Part shown: positions 54,549 through 63,781 of the stretch, in pieces
Layout: each line of letters starts with the position of its first letter
How positions within the stretch are numbered: the first letter of the stretch is position 1
Assembly (NCBI RefSeq): GCF_024172165.1
Contig: NZ_JAMZEB010000002.1
Span: forward strand, 12,713,501-12,777,500
DNA from: Nonomuraea thailandensis
GTDB taxonomy: Bacteria; Actinomycetota; Actinomycetes; Streptosporangiales; Streptosporangiaceae
Direction of reading: 5' to 3'
DNA: 64,000 bases
Made by a program: the position numbers and the translations under genes
Notes under the pieces: model-generated
Database searches by the model: none
Seen by the model: only the letters and a program-made list of their open reading frames with translations
Told to the model about the DNA's origin: nothing

Positions 54549-55025
54549 TCAGTCGTCGGCGCGGAACAGCGCCCAGACGGCCTTGCCGCCGCGGGCCAGC
54601 GGGTCCCAGCCCCAGCACTGGCTGTAGGTCTCGACGATGTAGAGGCCCCGCCCGTTCTCGGAGACGAAGTCCGGCTCCTTGGGCGTGGGCACCTCGTCGC
54701 TGGGGTCGGCCACGGCGAGCAGCACGTGGGGCGCCACCCGCATCAGCAGCAGCTCGATCTCCCTGCGGCCCGCCGCGTACATCGCGTACCTGACCGCGTT
54801 CGTCACCAGCTCGGAGACCACGAGGGCGGCGTCGTCGCTGAGGTCGTGCAGCCCCCAGCCGCGCAGTGTCCTGCGCGTGACGTCCCTGGCGGTCTTCACC
54901 GAGTCGGCCTGAAAAGGCAACGGGCACGAGGTCGTGTACGGCTTGCCACCCGTGAGGAGGCGGTCGAAGCCCACCTCCCGGGTGATCTGCAGGCAATCGG
55001 CAGTGGCCAGAGGGTCCTCCACCAT
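54549..55025 (-). CDS. Anti-sigma-factor-type ATP-binding protein
   Basis: 158 residues, HATPase_c_2 of the RsbW/SpoIIAB class: VVSELVTNAVRYA (N box), EPDFVSENGRGLYIVETYSQ (G box region). No membrane segment or kinase sensor. In actinobacteria such proteins sit next to DUF5753 regulators and act in development or sigma control. Divergent from the XRE gene with an inverted repeat between. Confidence 0.88.
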   Translation of the reverse strand: MVEDPLATADCLQITREVGFDRLLTGGKPYTTSCPLPFQADSVKTARDVTRRTLRGWGLHDLSDDAALVVSELVTNAVRYAMYAAGRREIELLLMRVAPHVLLAVADPSDEVPTPKEPDFVSENGRGLYIVETYSQCWGWDPLARGGKAVWALFRADD

Positions 55026-55054
55026 GCCGCCGATACCTCCCCGTTCAGCCTTGG

Positions 55055-55084
55055 TTAGTGCATGTTTGGCCCAATATGCACTAA
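55055..55084. promoter_or_regulatory. TTAGTGCAT inverted repeat between ATPase and XRE genes
   Basis: TTAGTGCAT and ATGCACTAA are separated by 12 bp. Further TGCA motifs (AATGCACGTGCAGTTGCA) follow at about 55123-55140. This is a plausible operator array for the XRE regulator on both divergent promoters; binding is inferred. Confidence 0.55.
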
Positions 55085-55258
55085 GCCATCATGGGTCACG
55101 AACGCGGCACCTGCAAGACCCAAATGCACGTGCAGTTGCAATGTGCAGGAGCAAGCGACGTTTTCGGGATAAATCTCCGAATCCGGACACGAGGTTGAGA
55201 CCTTGTCATACCCGGCAATGTGGTGTCACTGTGTGTGCGGACCTTGATAGGAGGCAAA

Positions 55259-56125
55259 GTGACGCAGAACCAGCCGGGTTCCGGGCCGACGGCGCTGCGC
55301 ATCCTCCTGGGCTCCCAGCTGCGCAAGCTCAGGGAAGCGAAGAATGTCACTCGTGAGGAGGCCGGCCACCTCATCAGGGGGTCGGAGTCCAAGATCAGCC
55401 GGATGGAACTCGGCCGAGTGGGGTTCAAAGAACGTGACGTGGCGGACCTGCTGACCCTGTACGGGGTCGTGGATCAGCAGGCACGCTCCGCCGTCCTCGA
55501 TCTGGTCGCCACAGCCAACGAGCCTGGCTGGTGGCACCGGTTCAACGATGTCCTGCCCACGTGGTTCCAGGCGTACGTCGGCCTTGAAGAGGCCGCCGTC
55601 AGGATCAGGACCTACGAAGTCCAGTTCGTGCCAGGACTGTTGCAGACCAAGGAGTACGCAAGGGCCGTGGTGACCGCCGGTGCGGCGGGCATCGGGGCAG
55701 AGGAGATCGCCCGCAGGGTGGATCTCCGGCTGGAGCGCCAGCGGATGTTGGACAGGCCCGACGGGCCGGTCTTCTGGGCCGTGATCGACGAGGCCGCGCT
55801 GAGGCGGCCCATCGGCGGGGCCGAGGTGATGAGGGCGCAGATCGAGCACCTCATCGACCTGATGCGCCAGCAGAACATCACGATCCAGGTCATGCCGTTC
55901 AGCTTCGGCGGGCACAGCGCGGAGGGCGGGGCGTTCAGCATCCTGCGCTTCCCCGACAACGACCTGCCCGACGTCGTGTACGTGGAGCAGCTCGCCAGCG
56001 CGCTCTACCTGGACAAGCGTGAGGACGTGGACCGATACACCGAGGTGATGGAGCGGCTGTGCGCCGTGAGCACCACTCCGGATGAGACGATCGAGCTCCT
56101 GAGGACGATCGCGGAGGAGTTCTGA
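55259..56125 (+). CDS. XRE-family regulator with DUF5753
   Basis: 288 residues from GTG 55259, with AGGAGG 5 bp upstream. N-terminal HTH (LRKLREAKNVTREEAGHLIR, SESKISRMELGR) and a C-terminal DUF5753 domain beginning WFQAYVGLEEAAVRIRTYE. Family members control development or antibiotic genes in actinobacteria and often come with a DUF397 gene, which is absent here. Partner of the divergent ATPase. Confidence 0.92.
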   Translation: MTQNQPGSGPTALRILLGSQLRKLREAKNVTREEAGHLIRGSESKISRMELGRVGFKERDVADLLTLYGVVDQQARSAVLDLVATANEPGWWHRFNDVLPTWFQAYVGLEEAAVRIRTYEVQFVPGLLQTKEYARAVVTAGAAGIGAEEIARRVDLRLERQRMLDRPDGPVFWAVIDEAALRRPIGGAEVMRAQIEHLIDLMRQQNITIQVMPFSFGGHSAEGGAFSILRFPDNDLPDVVYVEQLASALYLDKREDVDRYTEVMERLCAVSTTPDETIELLRTIAEEF

Positions 56126-56291
56126 CCGCGGCGGCGTCGTGGTTGGGTGTGCATCTGCCCTAGACTGGCCATCGGCGTTGGATGCCGCCGTTGCGGAGCA
56201 TGCCCAACACCGCACATGTGGGCGCGGCGCGCGAGCCGTACCGATTGGACGCGCCCGCGATCACTCGTAGCTTGATCAAGGAGACCATTCC

Positions 56292-57692
56292 GTGAAGACC
56301 GCTGTCGAGGAGCTCAGCCCGACCCGGGTCAAGCTCACTGTCGAGGTGCCGTTCGACGAGCTGCGCCCGAGCATGGATGCGGCGTACAAGAAGGTCGCGC
56401 AGCAGGTGCGCGTCCCCGGGTTCCGGCCTGGCAAGGTTCCGGCCCGCATCATCGAACAGCGCTTCGGCCGGGCGGTAGTGCTTGAGGAGACCCTCAACGA
56501 CGCGGTGCCCAAGCTGTACGGGCAGGCCGTCGACGAGGCCGACGTGTTCCCCGTCAGCCAGCCTGACATCGAGGTCACGAAGATCGACGACGGCGAGCAG
56601 ATCGAGTTCACCGCCGAGGTCGACATCCGGCCCAACTTCGAGGTCCCCGACTACCAGGGCATCGAGGTCACGGTCGACTCCGCCGAGGTCTCCGACGAGG
56701 ACGTCGACGCGCAGCTCGACGCGCTGCGCCAGCGCTTCGCCACGCTGAGCGGCGTGGAGCGCGCCGCCGCCAACGGCGACTTCGTCGTGATGGACCTGCG
56801 CGCCGAGATCGACGGCCAGAACATCGAGGAGCAGCAGGCCAGCGAGGTCTCCTACGAGGTCGGCGCCGGCTCCGTGCTGCAGGGCCTCGACGCCGCGCTC
56901 GAGGGCATGTCCGCGGGTGAGGAGAAGGGCTTCAAGACCGAGCTGGTCGGCGGCGAGAACGCCGGCGAGGAAGCCGACGTCATCATCAACGTCAAGTCGG
57001 TCAAGGAGAAGGTCCTGCCCGAGCTGGACGACGAGTTCGCCCAGCTCGCCAGCGAGTTCGACACGCTCGACGAGCTGAAGAACAGCATCCGCGAGCAGGC
57101 CCGCCGCAACAAGATCATCGACCAGGTCGTCCAGGCCCGCGAGAAGGCCCTCGACGCGCTGCTCGAGAAGATCGAGATCCCGCTGCCGGACAGCGCGCTC
57201 AAGGCCGAGGTCGACGCCCGCAAGCACAATCTCGACCACCAGATCGCCGAGAGCGGCCTCAGCCGTGACGCCTTCTTCCGCCTCTACCAGACGTCGGAGG
57301 AGGAGCGCTTCGAGGAGTTCGAGAAGAACTCCGCGCGCGCCATCAAGGTCGGCTTCGTGCTCGACAAGATCGTCAAGTCCGAGGAGCTGGGCGTCTCCGA
57401 GCAGGAGCTGACCAACTTCGTGGTCCGCCGCGCCATGGAGATGGGCGTGCAGCCCAACGAGCTGGCCAAGCACCTCGCCGACAACGACCAGCTCACGCTG
57501 GCGATGGTCGAGATCGTGCGCGACAAGGCCAAGTCCGTGCTGGGCGACGCCGCCAAGGTCGTCGACACCGACGGCAACGAGGTCGACCTCAAGGCGATCT
57601 ACACCGAGATCAACGGTGAGCCGGTCGTCGAGGACGACGCCGCCGAGGCCGAGGCCGGCGACAAGCCCGCCGAGGACAAGGCCGAGGCGTGA
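56292..57692 (+). CDS. tig: Trigger factor
   Basis: 466 residues from GTG 56292 with AAGGAGA before it. The ribosome-binding tip is VPGFRPGKVPARII in the N-terminal domain; a FKBP-type PPIase domain follows (about 150-240), then the long helical C-terminal domain and an acidic Ala/Glu tail. Chaperone at the ribosome tunnel exit. Transcribed before the clpP1-clpP2 pair, from which a terminator separates it. Confidence 0.97.
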   Translation: MKTAVEELSPTRVKLTVEVPFDELRPSMDAAYKKVAQQVRVPGFRPGKVPARIIEQRFGRAVVLEETLNDAVPKLYGQAVDEADVFPVSQPDIEVTKIDDGEQIEFTAEVDIRPNFEVPDYQGIEVTVDSAEVSDEDVDAQLDALRQRFATLSGVERAAANGDFVVMDLRAEIDGQNIEEQQASEVSYEVGAGSVLQGLDAALEGMSAGEEKGFKTELVGGENAGEEADVIINVKSVKEKVLPELDDEFAQLASEFDTLDELKNSIREQARRNKIIDQVVQAREKALDALLEKIEIPLPDSALKAEVDARKHNLDHQIAESGLSRDAFFRLYQTSEEERFEEFEKNSARAIKVGFVLDKIVKSEELGVSEQELTNFVVRRAMEMGVQPNELAKHLADNDQLTLAMVEIVRDKAKSVLGDAAKVVDTDGNEVDLKAIYTEINGEPVVEDDAAEAEAGDKPAEDKAEA

Positions 57693-57708
57693 CGCTTCAG
57701 CTGTAACA

Positions 57709-57745
57709 GGAGCCCCCGGCCTCACGGCCCGGGGGCTCTTCGTCT
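57709..57745 (+). terminator. Terminator after tig
   Basis: Stem GAGCCCCCGG/CCGGGGGCTC with a 9-nt loop, then TTCGTCTTT. Clear intrinsic-type terminator for this GC content. Confidence 0.85.
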
Positions 57746-58034
57746 TTCCGGGCCCTTGCCGCCAGGGGAACATGCCCATCTCGCCAGTGAGGTGTGGCCC
57801 GTCCGCGACGTTTCCCGCGGCGACCGAGGGCCCCGTGGCGCTCAGATGGACGCTGCCGCGAGCACAGCCGCGGGACGCCCTGTTGCGCGACCGCGTCCGT
57901 ACGCGACACCCCGAGCGCCGTCTGAGGGCCCTCTGGAGGGAATGCGGCGAACGGCCTCACGGCGGACCGCCGGCGGCAACCGGGACGAAAGCCGCGACAA
58001 GCCGCGAAGAGTAACAGGGGCCGGTCCATCCGAA
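57746..58034. other. Gene-free stretch between tig and clpP1
   Basis: About 290 bp without a convincing gene; the open frames here are shadows of GC bias. It probably holds the clpP1 promoter and an upstream regulatory region. Confidence 0.5.
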
Positions 58035-58053
58035 CCTGCGCCGTCAGCGAACA
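58035..58053. promoter_or_regulatory. Candidate ClgR box before clpP1
   Basis: CGC-CGTCA-GCG inside CTGCGCCGTCAGCGAACA, 89 bp before the clpP1 start. ClgR of Streptomyces and Corynebacterium binds CGC-N5-GCG sites before clp genes; the GCGAAC half is canonical, the other half (CTGCGC) imperfect. Assignment is inference. Confidence 0.5.
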
Positions 58054-58141
58054 GTCCGGGGGACCGGGCATGACCTGTGGGCGGCGCGCGTTAAGGTCAC
58101 AAGCAAAGCCAATCGATTACGACGCATCGGAAGGTGACGCT

Positions 58142-58774
58142 GTGACCAGCCCGCCGACCTTCTATCAGCCCGAGTCACGAGGCCGTGAGAACGGCTCCGC
58201 CTTCCGGCTTGAGGACCAGCTTTACCAGCGCCTGCTCCGCGAGCGCATCATCGTGCTCGGGCAGGAGGTCAACGACGAGATCGCCAACCGCATCTGCGCC
58301 GAGCTGCTCCTGCTCGCAGCCGATGACCCCGAGCGCGACATCACGCTCTACATCAACTCGCCCGGTGGCTCGGTGAGTGCGGGCATGGCGATTTACGACA
58401 TGATGGAATACGTGCCTAACGACGTCTCCACCGTGGTGATGGGTATGGCTGCCTCGATGGGGCAGTTCCTGCTCACCGCGGGGGCGCGGGGCAAGCGTTA
58501 CGCGCTGCCGCACGCCCGGGTGATGATGCACCAGCCGTCGGGTGGCATCGGTGGCACCGCCGCCGACATCGCCATCCAGGCTGAGCAGATGCTCTACGTG
58601 AAGAAGACGCTGGCCGAGCGGATCGCCTTCCACACGGGGCAGCCGCTGGACCAGATCGAGTCGGACTCCGACCGTGACCGCTGGTTCACGGCCGAGGAGG
58701 CCAAGGACTACGGCTTCATCGACCACGTGGTGCGCAGCGCGCGTCAGGTGCCCTCCGCGGGCCCGGTTTCCTAG
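58142..58774 (+). CDS. clpP1: ATP-dependent Clp protease proteolytic subunit 1
   Basis: 210 residues from GTG 58142 (VTSPPTFYQPESRGRENG). Catalytic Ser in MGMAASMGQFLL, His in MMHQPSGGIGG; NSPGGSVSAG is the oxyanion/active-site strand. It forms a mixed ClpP1P2 tetradecamer with the next gene product. A start further upstream is open but lacks the ribosome site GGAAGG that precedes this GTG. Coupled to clpP2 with an 11-bp gap. Confidence 0.95.
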   Translation: MTSPPTFYQPESRGRENGSAFRLEDQLYQRLLRERIIVLGQEVNDEIANRICAELLLLAADDPERDITLYINSPGGSVSAGMAIYDMMEYVPNDVSTVVMGMAASMGQFLLTAGARGKRYALPHARVMMHQPSGGIGGTAADIAIQAEQMLYVKKTLAERIAFHTGQPLDQIESDSDRDRWFTAEEAKDYGFIDHVVRSARQVPSAGPVS

Positions 58775-58785
58775 GGGGAGCTGAC

Positions 58786-59409
58786 ATGAACATTCAGAGC
58801 CGTTACGTTCTCCCCTCCTTCGTCGAGCGCACGTCCTACGGCGTGAAGGAGATGAACCCGTACAACAAGCTCTTCGAGGACCGCATCATCTTCCTCGGGG
58901 TGCAGATCGACGACGCGTCGGCCAACGACGTGATGGCCCAGCTGCTGACGCTGGAGTCGCTCGATCCCGACCGTGACATCAGCATCTACATCAACTCGCC
59001 GGGTGGCTCCTTCACCGCCATGACGGCGATCTACGACACGATGCAGTTCGTCCGGCCGGAGATCCAGACCGTCTGCCTCGGCCAGGCCGCGTCCGCCGCG
59101 GCCGTGCTGCTGGCCGGCGGCACCCCGGGCAAGCGCTTCGCGCTGCCGAACGCCCGGGTGCTGATCCACCAGCCGTCCACCGAGGGCGGCGGCCAGGGCA
59201 GCGACATCGAGATCCAGGCCCGCGAGATCCTGCGCATGCGCACGCTGCTGGAGGACATCGTGGCCCGGCACACCGGCAAGACCTCCGCCGACGTCCGCAA
59301 GGACATCGAACGCGACAAAATTCTCAACGCGGACGAGGCGAAGGCGTATGGTCTGATCGATGACATCATCCCGTCCAGGAAGAAACGAGCTCAGGCCGTA
59401 GCTTCCTAG
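58786..59409 (+). CDS. clpP2: ATP-dependent Clp protease proteolytic subunit 2
   Basis: 207 residues. Catalytic Ser in LGQAASAAAVLLAGG, His in VLIHQPSTEGGGQ. NSPGGSFTAM is the shared strand motif. It pairs with ClpP1. The SD-like GGGGGAG 7 bp before the ATG. Followed by a hairpin before clpX. Confidence 0.95.
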   Translation: MNIQSRYVLPSFVERTSYGVKEMNPYNKLFEDRIIFLGVQIDDASANDVMAQLLTLESLDPDRDISIYINSPGGSFTAMTAIYDTMQFVRPEIQTVCLGQAASAAAVLLAGGTPGKRFALPNARVLIHQPSTEGGGQGSDIEIQAREILRMRTLLEDIVARHTGKTSADVRKDIERDKILNADEAKAYGLIDDIIPSRKKRAQAVAS

Positions 59410-59421
59410 ACGAGACGTGAC

Positions 59422-59458
59422 GCACCGGAGCGCTGCCCAATAGGGCACGTTCCGGTGC
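59422..59458 (+). terminator. Hairpin between clpP2 and clpX
   Basis: Outer stem GCACCGGA/TCCGGTGC and inner GCCC/GGGC. It may end part of the clpP transcripts; clpX then has its own promoter in the 140 bp that follow. Confidence 0.6.
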
Positions 59459-59593
59459 GACTCGCCGCTAGGGGGCTCACTGAGGGCCCAGAAGACGGTA
59501 ACGTCGAAACCTGAGCGGTTCGGCCTAGTCCGGAGGATGTCCGGAGACACTGCTCGCGGGAGCAGGGCGGTCCCACGCAAAGGAGTATCTGGG

Positions 59594-60877
59594 GTGGCAC
59601 GCATCGGCGACGGGGGAGACCTGCTGAAGTGCTCTTTCTGCGGAAAGAGTCAGAAGCAAGTCAAGAAGCTCATTGCCGGTCCAGGCGTCTACATCTGCGA
59701 TGAGTGCATCGATCTCTGCAACGAGATCATCGAGGAGGAGCTCACCGAGTCCTCCGAGCTCAAGTGGGACAACCTGCCCAAGCCAAGAGAGATCTACGAG
59801 TTCCTCGACGCCTACGTCATCGGTCAGGACAAGGCGAAGAAGGCCCTCTCGGTGGCGGTGTACAACCACTACAAGCGGGTGCAGTCCGGCGACCGGGGCA
59901 GAGACGACGTTCTGGAGCTGGCCAAGAGCAACATCCTGCTGCTCGGGCCCACGGGTTCGGGTAAGACGCTGCTGGCGCAGACCCTGGCGAAGATGCTCAA
60001 CGTGCCCTTCGCCATCGCCGACGCCACAGCGCTGACAGAGGCGGGATACGTCGGCGAGGATGTCGAGAACATCCTGCTCAAGCTCATTCAGGCCGCCGAC
60101 TACGACGTCAAGAAGGCCGAGACCGGCATCATCTACATCGACGAGGTCGACAAGATCGCCCGCAAGAGCGAGAACCCGTCGATCACGCGCGACGTCTCCG
60201 GTGAGGGCGTGCAGCAGGCGCTGCTGAAGATCCTGGAGGGCACCACCGCGTCGGTTCCTCCGCAAGGCGGCCGCAAGCACCCGCACCAGGAGTTCATCCA
60301 GATCGACACGACCAACGTGCTGTTCATCTGCGGTGGTGCGTTCGCCGGTCTGGAGAAGATCATCGAGTCGCGCATCGGCAAGAAGGGCATCGGCTTCAAC
60401 GCCATCATCCGGTCGAAGGAAGAAGTCGACACCGCTGACATCTTCGGCGACGTGATGCCGGAGGACCTGCTGAAGTTCGGCATGATCCCCGAGTTCGTGG
60501 GCCGCCTGCCGGTCATCACCTCGGTGCACAACCTCGACCGCGAGGCGCTCATCCAGATCCTCACCGAGCCGCGCAACGCGCTGGTCAAGCAGTACCGCAA
60601 GCTGCTCGAGCTCGACGGCGTGGAGCTGGAGTTCACCGACGGCGCCCTGGAGGCCATCGCCGACCAGGCCATCCTGCGCGGCACCGGCGCCCGCGGGCTG
60701 CGCGCGATCCTGGAGGAGGTGCTGCAGTCCGTCATGTACGAGGTGCCCTCCAGGCAGGATGTCGCCCGCGTGGTCATCACCCGCGAGTCGGTGCTGGAGC
60801 ACGCGATCCCGACGCTCGTCCCGCGCGACCAGCTCGCCGCCAAGCAGCAGCACACGCCGCAGGAGAAGTCGGCCTGA
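59594..60877 (+). CDS. clpX: ATP-dependent Clp protease ATP-binding subunit ClpX
   Basis: 427 residues from GTG 59594, with AAGGAG 9 bp before. N-terminal zinc domain (CSFCGKSQ and CDECIDLC), Walker A LLGPTGSGKTLLAQ, Walker B IIYIDEVDKIARK, pore/RKH region GGRKHPHQEF, sensor GARGLRAILEEV. Unfolds substrates for ClpP1P2. A longer upstream reading frame exists but lacks a ribosome site. Confidence 0.97.
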   Translation: MARIGDGGDLLKCSFCGKSQKQVKKLIAGPGVYICDECIDLCNEIIEEELTESSELKWDNLPKPREIYEFLDAYVIGQDKAKKALSVAVYNHYKRVQSGDRGRDDVLELAKSNILLLGPTGSGKTLLAQTLAKMLNVPFAIADATALTEAGYVGEDVENILLKLIQAADYDVKKAETGIIYIDEVDKIARKSENPSITRDVSGEGVQQALLKILEGTTASVPPQGGRKHPHQEFIQIDTTNVLFICGGAFAGLEKIIESRIGKKGIGFNAIIRSKEEVDTADIFGDVMPEDLLKFGMIPEFVGRLPVITSVHNLDREALIQILTEPRNALVKQYRKLLELDGVELEFTDGALEAIADQAILRGTGARGLRAILEEVLQSVMYEVPSRQDVARVVITRESVLEHAIPTLVPRDQLAAKQQHTPQEKSA

Positions 60878-60898
60878 GCAGGGCCTTGGCAGCACTCG

Positions 60899-60928
60899 AA
60901 CGCCCCGTGGTGGAAACCATGGGGCGTT
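60899..60928 (+). terminator. Terminator after clpX
   Basis: Stem AACGCCCC-G-TGGT with GGAA loop and ACCA-T-GGGGCGTT, then TCGCTT. About 13 pairs including one G-U. Confidence 0.8.
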
Positions 60929-60959
60929 TCGCTTGCCCGCCTCCCTAGAATTGGGTGCT

Positions 60960-63524
60960 GTGACAACGCCAGAGCTGCCTACTCAATACACACCGGCCGA
61001 CGTCGAGACCCGTAGCTACGAGCGCTGGGTATCCGAAGGCTACTTCCGCGCCGACCCGGGCAGCTCGCGCGAGCCGTACAGCATCGTCCTCCCGCCGCCC
61101 AACGTGACGGGCGTCCTGCACATCGGGCACGCGCTCGACCACTCCATCCAGGACGCGCTCACGCGCCGCTCGCGCATGCAGGGCCGCGAGACGCTCTGGC
61201 TGCCCGGCATGGACCACGCCGGCATCGCCACCCAGAACGTCGTCGAGCGCGAGCTGGCCAAGCAGGGCAAGTCGCGCCACGACCTTGGGCGCGAGGCGTT
61301 CGTCGAGCGCGTCTGGGAGTGGAAGGAGGAGTCCGGCGGCCGGATCCTCGGCCAGATGCGCAAGCTCGGCGACGGCGTCGACTGGTCGCGCGAACGGTTC
61401 ACGATGGACCCGGGGCTCTCGCGCGCCGTCCAGACCATCTTCAAGAAGCTGTTCGACGACGGGCTGATCTACCGCGCCGAGCGCATCATCAACTGGTGCC
61501 CGCGCTGCCTGACCGCGCTGTCCGACATCGAGGTGGAGCACAGCGAGGACGAGGGCGAGCTCGTCTCGATCCGCTACTCCGACGAGATCGTGGTGGCCAC
61601 CACACGCGCCGAGACCATGCTCGGCGACACCGCCGTGGCCGTGCACCCCTCCGACGAGCGTTACGCGCACCTGATCGGCACGTTGGTGGAGGTGCCGCTG
61701 ACCGGCCGCATGATCCCGGTCGTCGCCGACGAGCACGTCGATCCGGCGTTCGGCACCGGCGCGGTCAAGGTGACCCCCGCCCACGACCCCAACGACTTCG
61801 AGATCGGGCGGCGTCACTCCCTGCCGTCGCTGACCGTGATGGACGAGCGCGGCGTCATCACCGCGCACGGGCCGTTCCAGGGGCTCGACCGCTTCGAGGC
61901 ACGCCCCGCGGTGGTCGCCGCGCTGCGCGCCGAAGGCAGGATCGTCGCGGAGAAGCGCCCGTACCTGCACTCCGTCGGCCACTGCTCGCGCTGCAAGACG
62001 GTGGTCGAGCCGAGGCTGTCGCTGCAGTGGTTCGTCAACGTCGCGCCGCTGGCCAAGGCCGCGGGCGACGCCGTCCGCGACGGACGCACCCGCATCCACC
62101 CGCCGGAGCTGGCCAAGCGCTACTTCGACTGGGTCGACGACATGCACGACTGGTGCATCTCCCGCCAGCTCTGGTGGGGCCACCGCATCCCGGTCTGGTA
62201 CGGCCCGGCCGGCGAGGTCGTGTGCGTGGGCCCCGACGAGGAGCCGCCGGCCGGCTACACCCAGGACTCCGACGTCCTCGACACGTGGTTCTCCTCCGGG
62301 CTGTGGCCGTTCTCGACCATGGGCTGGCCCGACCGCACGGCCGAGCTGGAGCGCTTCTACCCGACCTCCGTGCTGGTCACCGGCTACGACATCCTGTTCT
62401 TCTGGGTCGCCCGGATGATGATGTTCGGCCTGTACGCCATGGACGGCGAGCCGCCGTTCCGCACGGTCGCGCTGCACGGCATGGTCCGCGACCAGTACGG
62501 CAAGAAGATGTCGAAGTCGTTCGGCAACGTGGTCGACCCGCTCGACTGGATCGAACGCTTCGGCGCCGACGCCACCCGCTTCACCCTGCTGCGCGGCGCC
62601 AACCCCGGTGCGGACGTGGCAGTGAGCGAGGAGTGGGCGGCCGGCTCGCGCAACTTCTGCAACAAGATCTGGAACGCCACCCGGTTCGCGTTGATGAACG
62701 GCGCCGCCGTGGGCTCGCTCGACGGCGCCGACCTGACGGCGGCCGATCGGTGGATCCTTTCACGCCTGCAGTCGGTGATCGCGGCGACGGACGCCGCCCT
62801 GGAGGAGTTCGAGTTCGCCAAGGCGTCCGATCTGCTCTACCACTTCGCGTGGGACGAGGTCTGCGACTGGTACCTGGAGCTGGCCAAGATCCAGATCGGG
62901 GAGGGCCTGGAGCACACCAGGCTGGTGCTGGGCCACGTCCTCGACGCGCTGCTGAGGTTGCTGCACCCGCTGGTGCCGTTCGTGACCGAGGAGCTGTGGC
63001 GGGCCGTCACAGGAGGCGAGTCGATCGTGGTCGCGCCCTGGCCGGTGCGCGACGAGCGGTACGCCGACCCGGCGGCGGAGGCGGAGATCGAGTCGCTGCA
63101 GGAGCTGGTGACGGAGGTCCGCAGGTTCCGATCGGACCAGGGGCTCAAGCCCGGCCAGAAGGTGGCGGCGCGGCTCGGGTTGAGCGGCACGCCGCTGGCC
63201 GGCCAGGAGACGGCGATCCGGTCGCTGCTGCGGCTGACGGATCCGTCGGAGTCGTTCAGCGCCACGGCGCGGTTCACGGTGGGGGCGGTGACCGTGGAGA
63301 TCGACACCGCGGGCGCCATCGACGTCGCCGCCGAGCGCAAGCGGCTGGAGAAGGATCTGGCCGTCGCGCGCAAGGAGGCCGCCCAGGTGGCGGCCAAGCT
63401 GGGCAACGAGCAGTTCATGGCCAAGGCGCCGGACGATGTGGTGGCCAAGGTCAGGAGCAGGGCCGAGCAGGCGTCGGCCGACATCGAGCGGCTGGAGGCC
63501 CAGCTCGCCGCCCTGGGTGTTTGA
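60960..63524 (+). CDS. valS: Valyl-tRNA synthetase
   Basis: 854 residues from GTG 60960 (VTTPELPTQYTPADVETR). Class I synthetase motifs HIGHALDH (N-terminal) and KKMSKSFGN, an editing (CP1) domain with ATTRAETMLGDTAVAVHPSD, and a C-terminal coiled coil (ERKRLEKDLAVARKEAAQVA) that contacts tRNA. Length matches the bacterial ValRS. Only 31 bp separate the clpX terminator from the start, so promoter elements must overlap it. Confidence 0.97.
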   Translation: MTTPELPTQYTPADVETRSYERWVSEGYFRADPGSSREPYSIVLPPPNVTGVLHIGHALDHSIQDALTRRSRMQGRETLWLPGMDHAGIATQNVVERELAKQGKSRHDLGREAFVERVWEWKEESGGRILGQMRKLGDGVDWSRERFTMDPGLSRAVQTIFKKLFDDGLIYRAERIINWCPRCLTALSDIEVEHSEDEGELVSIRYSDEIVVATTRAETMLGDTAVAVHPSDERYAHLIGTLVEVPLTGRMIPVVADEHVDPAFGTGAVKVTPAHDPNDFEIGRRHSLPSLTVMDERGVITAHGPFQGLDRFEARPAVVAALRAEGRIVAEKRPYLHSVGHCSRCKTVVEPRLSLQWFVNVAPLAKAAGDAVRDGRTRIHPPELAKRYFDWVDDMHDWCISRQLWWGHRIPVWYGPAGEVVCVGPDEEPPAGYTQDSDVLDTWFSSGLWPFSTMGWPDRTAELERFYPTSVLVTGYDILFFWVARMMMFGLYAMDGEPPFRTVALHGMVRDQYGKKMSKSFGNVVDPLDWIERFGADATRFTLLRGANPGADVAVSEEWAAGSRNFCNKIWNATRFALMNGAAVGSLDGADLTAADRWILSRLQSVIAATDAALEEFEFAKASDLLYHFAWDEVCDWYLELAKIQIGEGLEHTRLVLGHVLDALLRLLHPLVPFVTEELWRAVTGGESIVVAPWPVRDERYADPAAEAEIESLQELVTEVRRFRSDQGLKPGQKVAARLGLSGTPLAGQETAIRSLLRLTDPSESFSATARFTVGAVTVEIDTAGAIDVAAERKRLEKDLAVARKEAAQVAAKLGNEQFMAKAPDDVVAKVRSRAEQASADIERLEAQLAALGV

Positions 63525-63539
63525 ACCATACGAACGATG

Positions 63540-63573
63540 GGAAGGTCCATTCGTTACCGAGAATGGACCTTCC
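63540..63573 (+). terminator. Terminator after valS
   Basis: Perfect 13-bp stem GGAAGGTCCATTC/GAATGGACCTTCC with an 8-nt loop, 16 bp beyond the valS stop. Confidence 0.85.
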
Positions 63574-63604
63574 ACGTCTCCGAGGCTGCTACAGTTTTCA
63601 ACGC

Positions 63605-63688
63605 AGGGCCACTCGGCCCTGACATCCCGCTGAACAAACCCCGACTTTCGGGTGGCTCCAGCCGCGCGGTTGGACAAGAGCCGAAAGT
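63605..63688. other. Inverted repeats upstream of rRNA promoters
   Basis: A hairpin AGGGCC-ACTC-GGCCCT sits at 63605-63620, and an inverted repeat ACTTTCGG (63644) with CCGAAAGT (63681) flanks the first promoter. They may insulate the rRNA operon from valS or bind a regulator. Role inferred only from position. Confidence 0.4.
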
Positions 63689-63699
63689 TGGAGTAAGTT
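63670..63699 (+). promoter_or_regulatory. rRNA operon promoter P1
   Basis: TTGGAC (63670) and TAAGTT (63694) with 18-bp spacing, 260 bp before 16S. Weaker of the two candidate promoters. Confidence 0.6.
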
Positions 63700-63751
63700 A
63701 GCAGGGTTGCCTCGGAGAGAGGCAAGTCCGGAAGCTCCCGGATCGGGCGGT

Positions 63752-63781
63752 TTGACAAGGATCGTCCGGATCTGGTAAACT
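63752..63781 (+). promoter_or_regulatory. rRNA operon promoter P2
   Basis: Consensus -35 TTGACA (63752) and -10 TAAACT (63776) with 18-bp spacing, near-ideal for the principal sigma factor. The transcript would begin about 170 bp before 16S. Downstream, TTGAGAACTCAACAGTGTG resembles the conserved rRNA leader element used for processing/antitermination in actinobacteria. Confidence 0.85.

Noticed and set aside
57756..58073. Plus-strand frame between tig and clpP1
   Set aside because: Low-complexity Arg/Ala composition, covers the clpP1 promoter region, no ribosome site.
60931..60959. T-box riboswitch before valS
   Set aside because: The gap is under 35 bp, too small for a T-box, and none of its conserved motifs is present.
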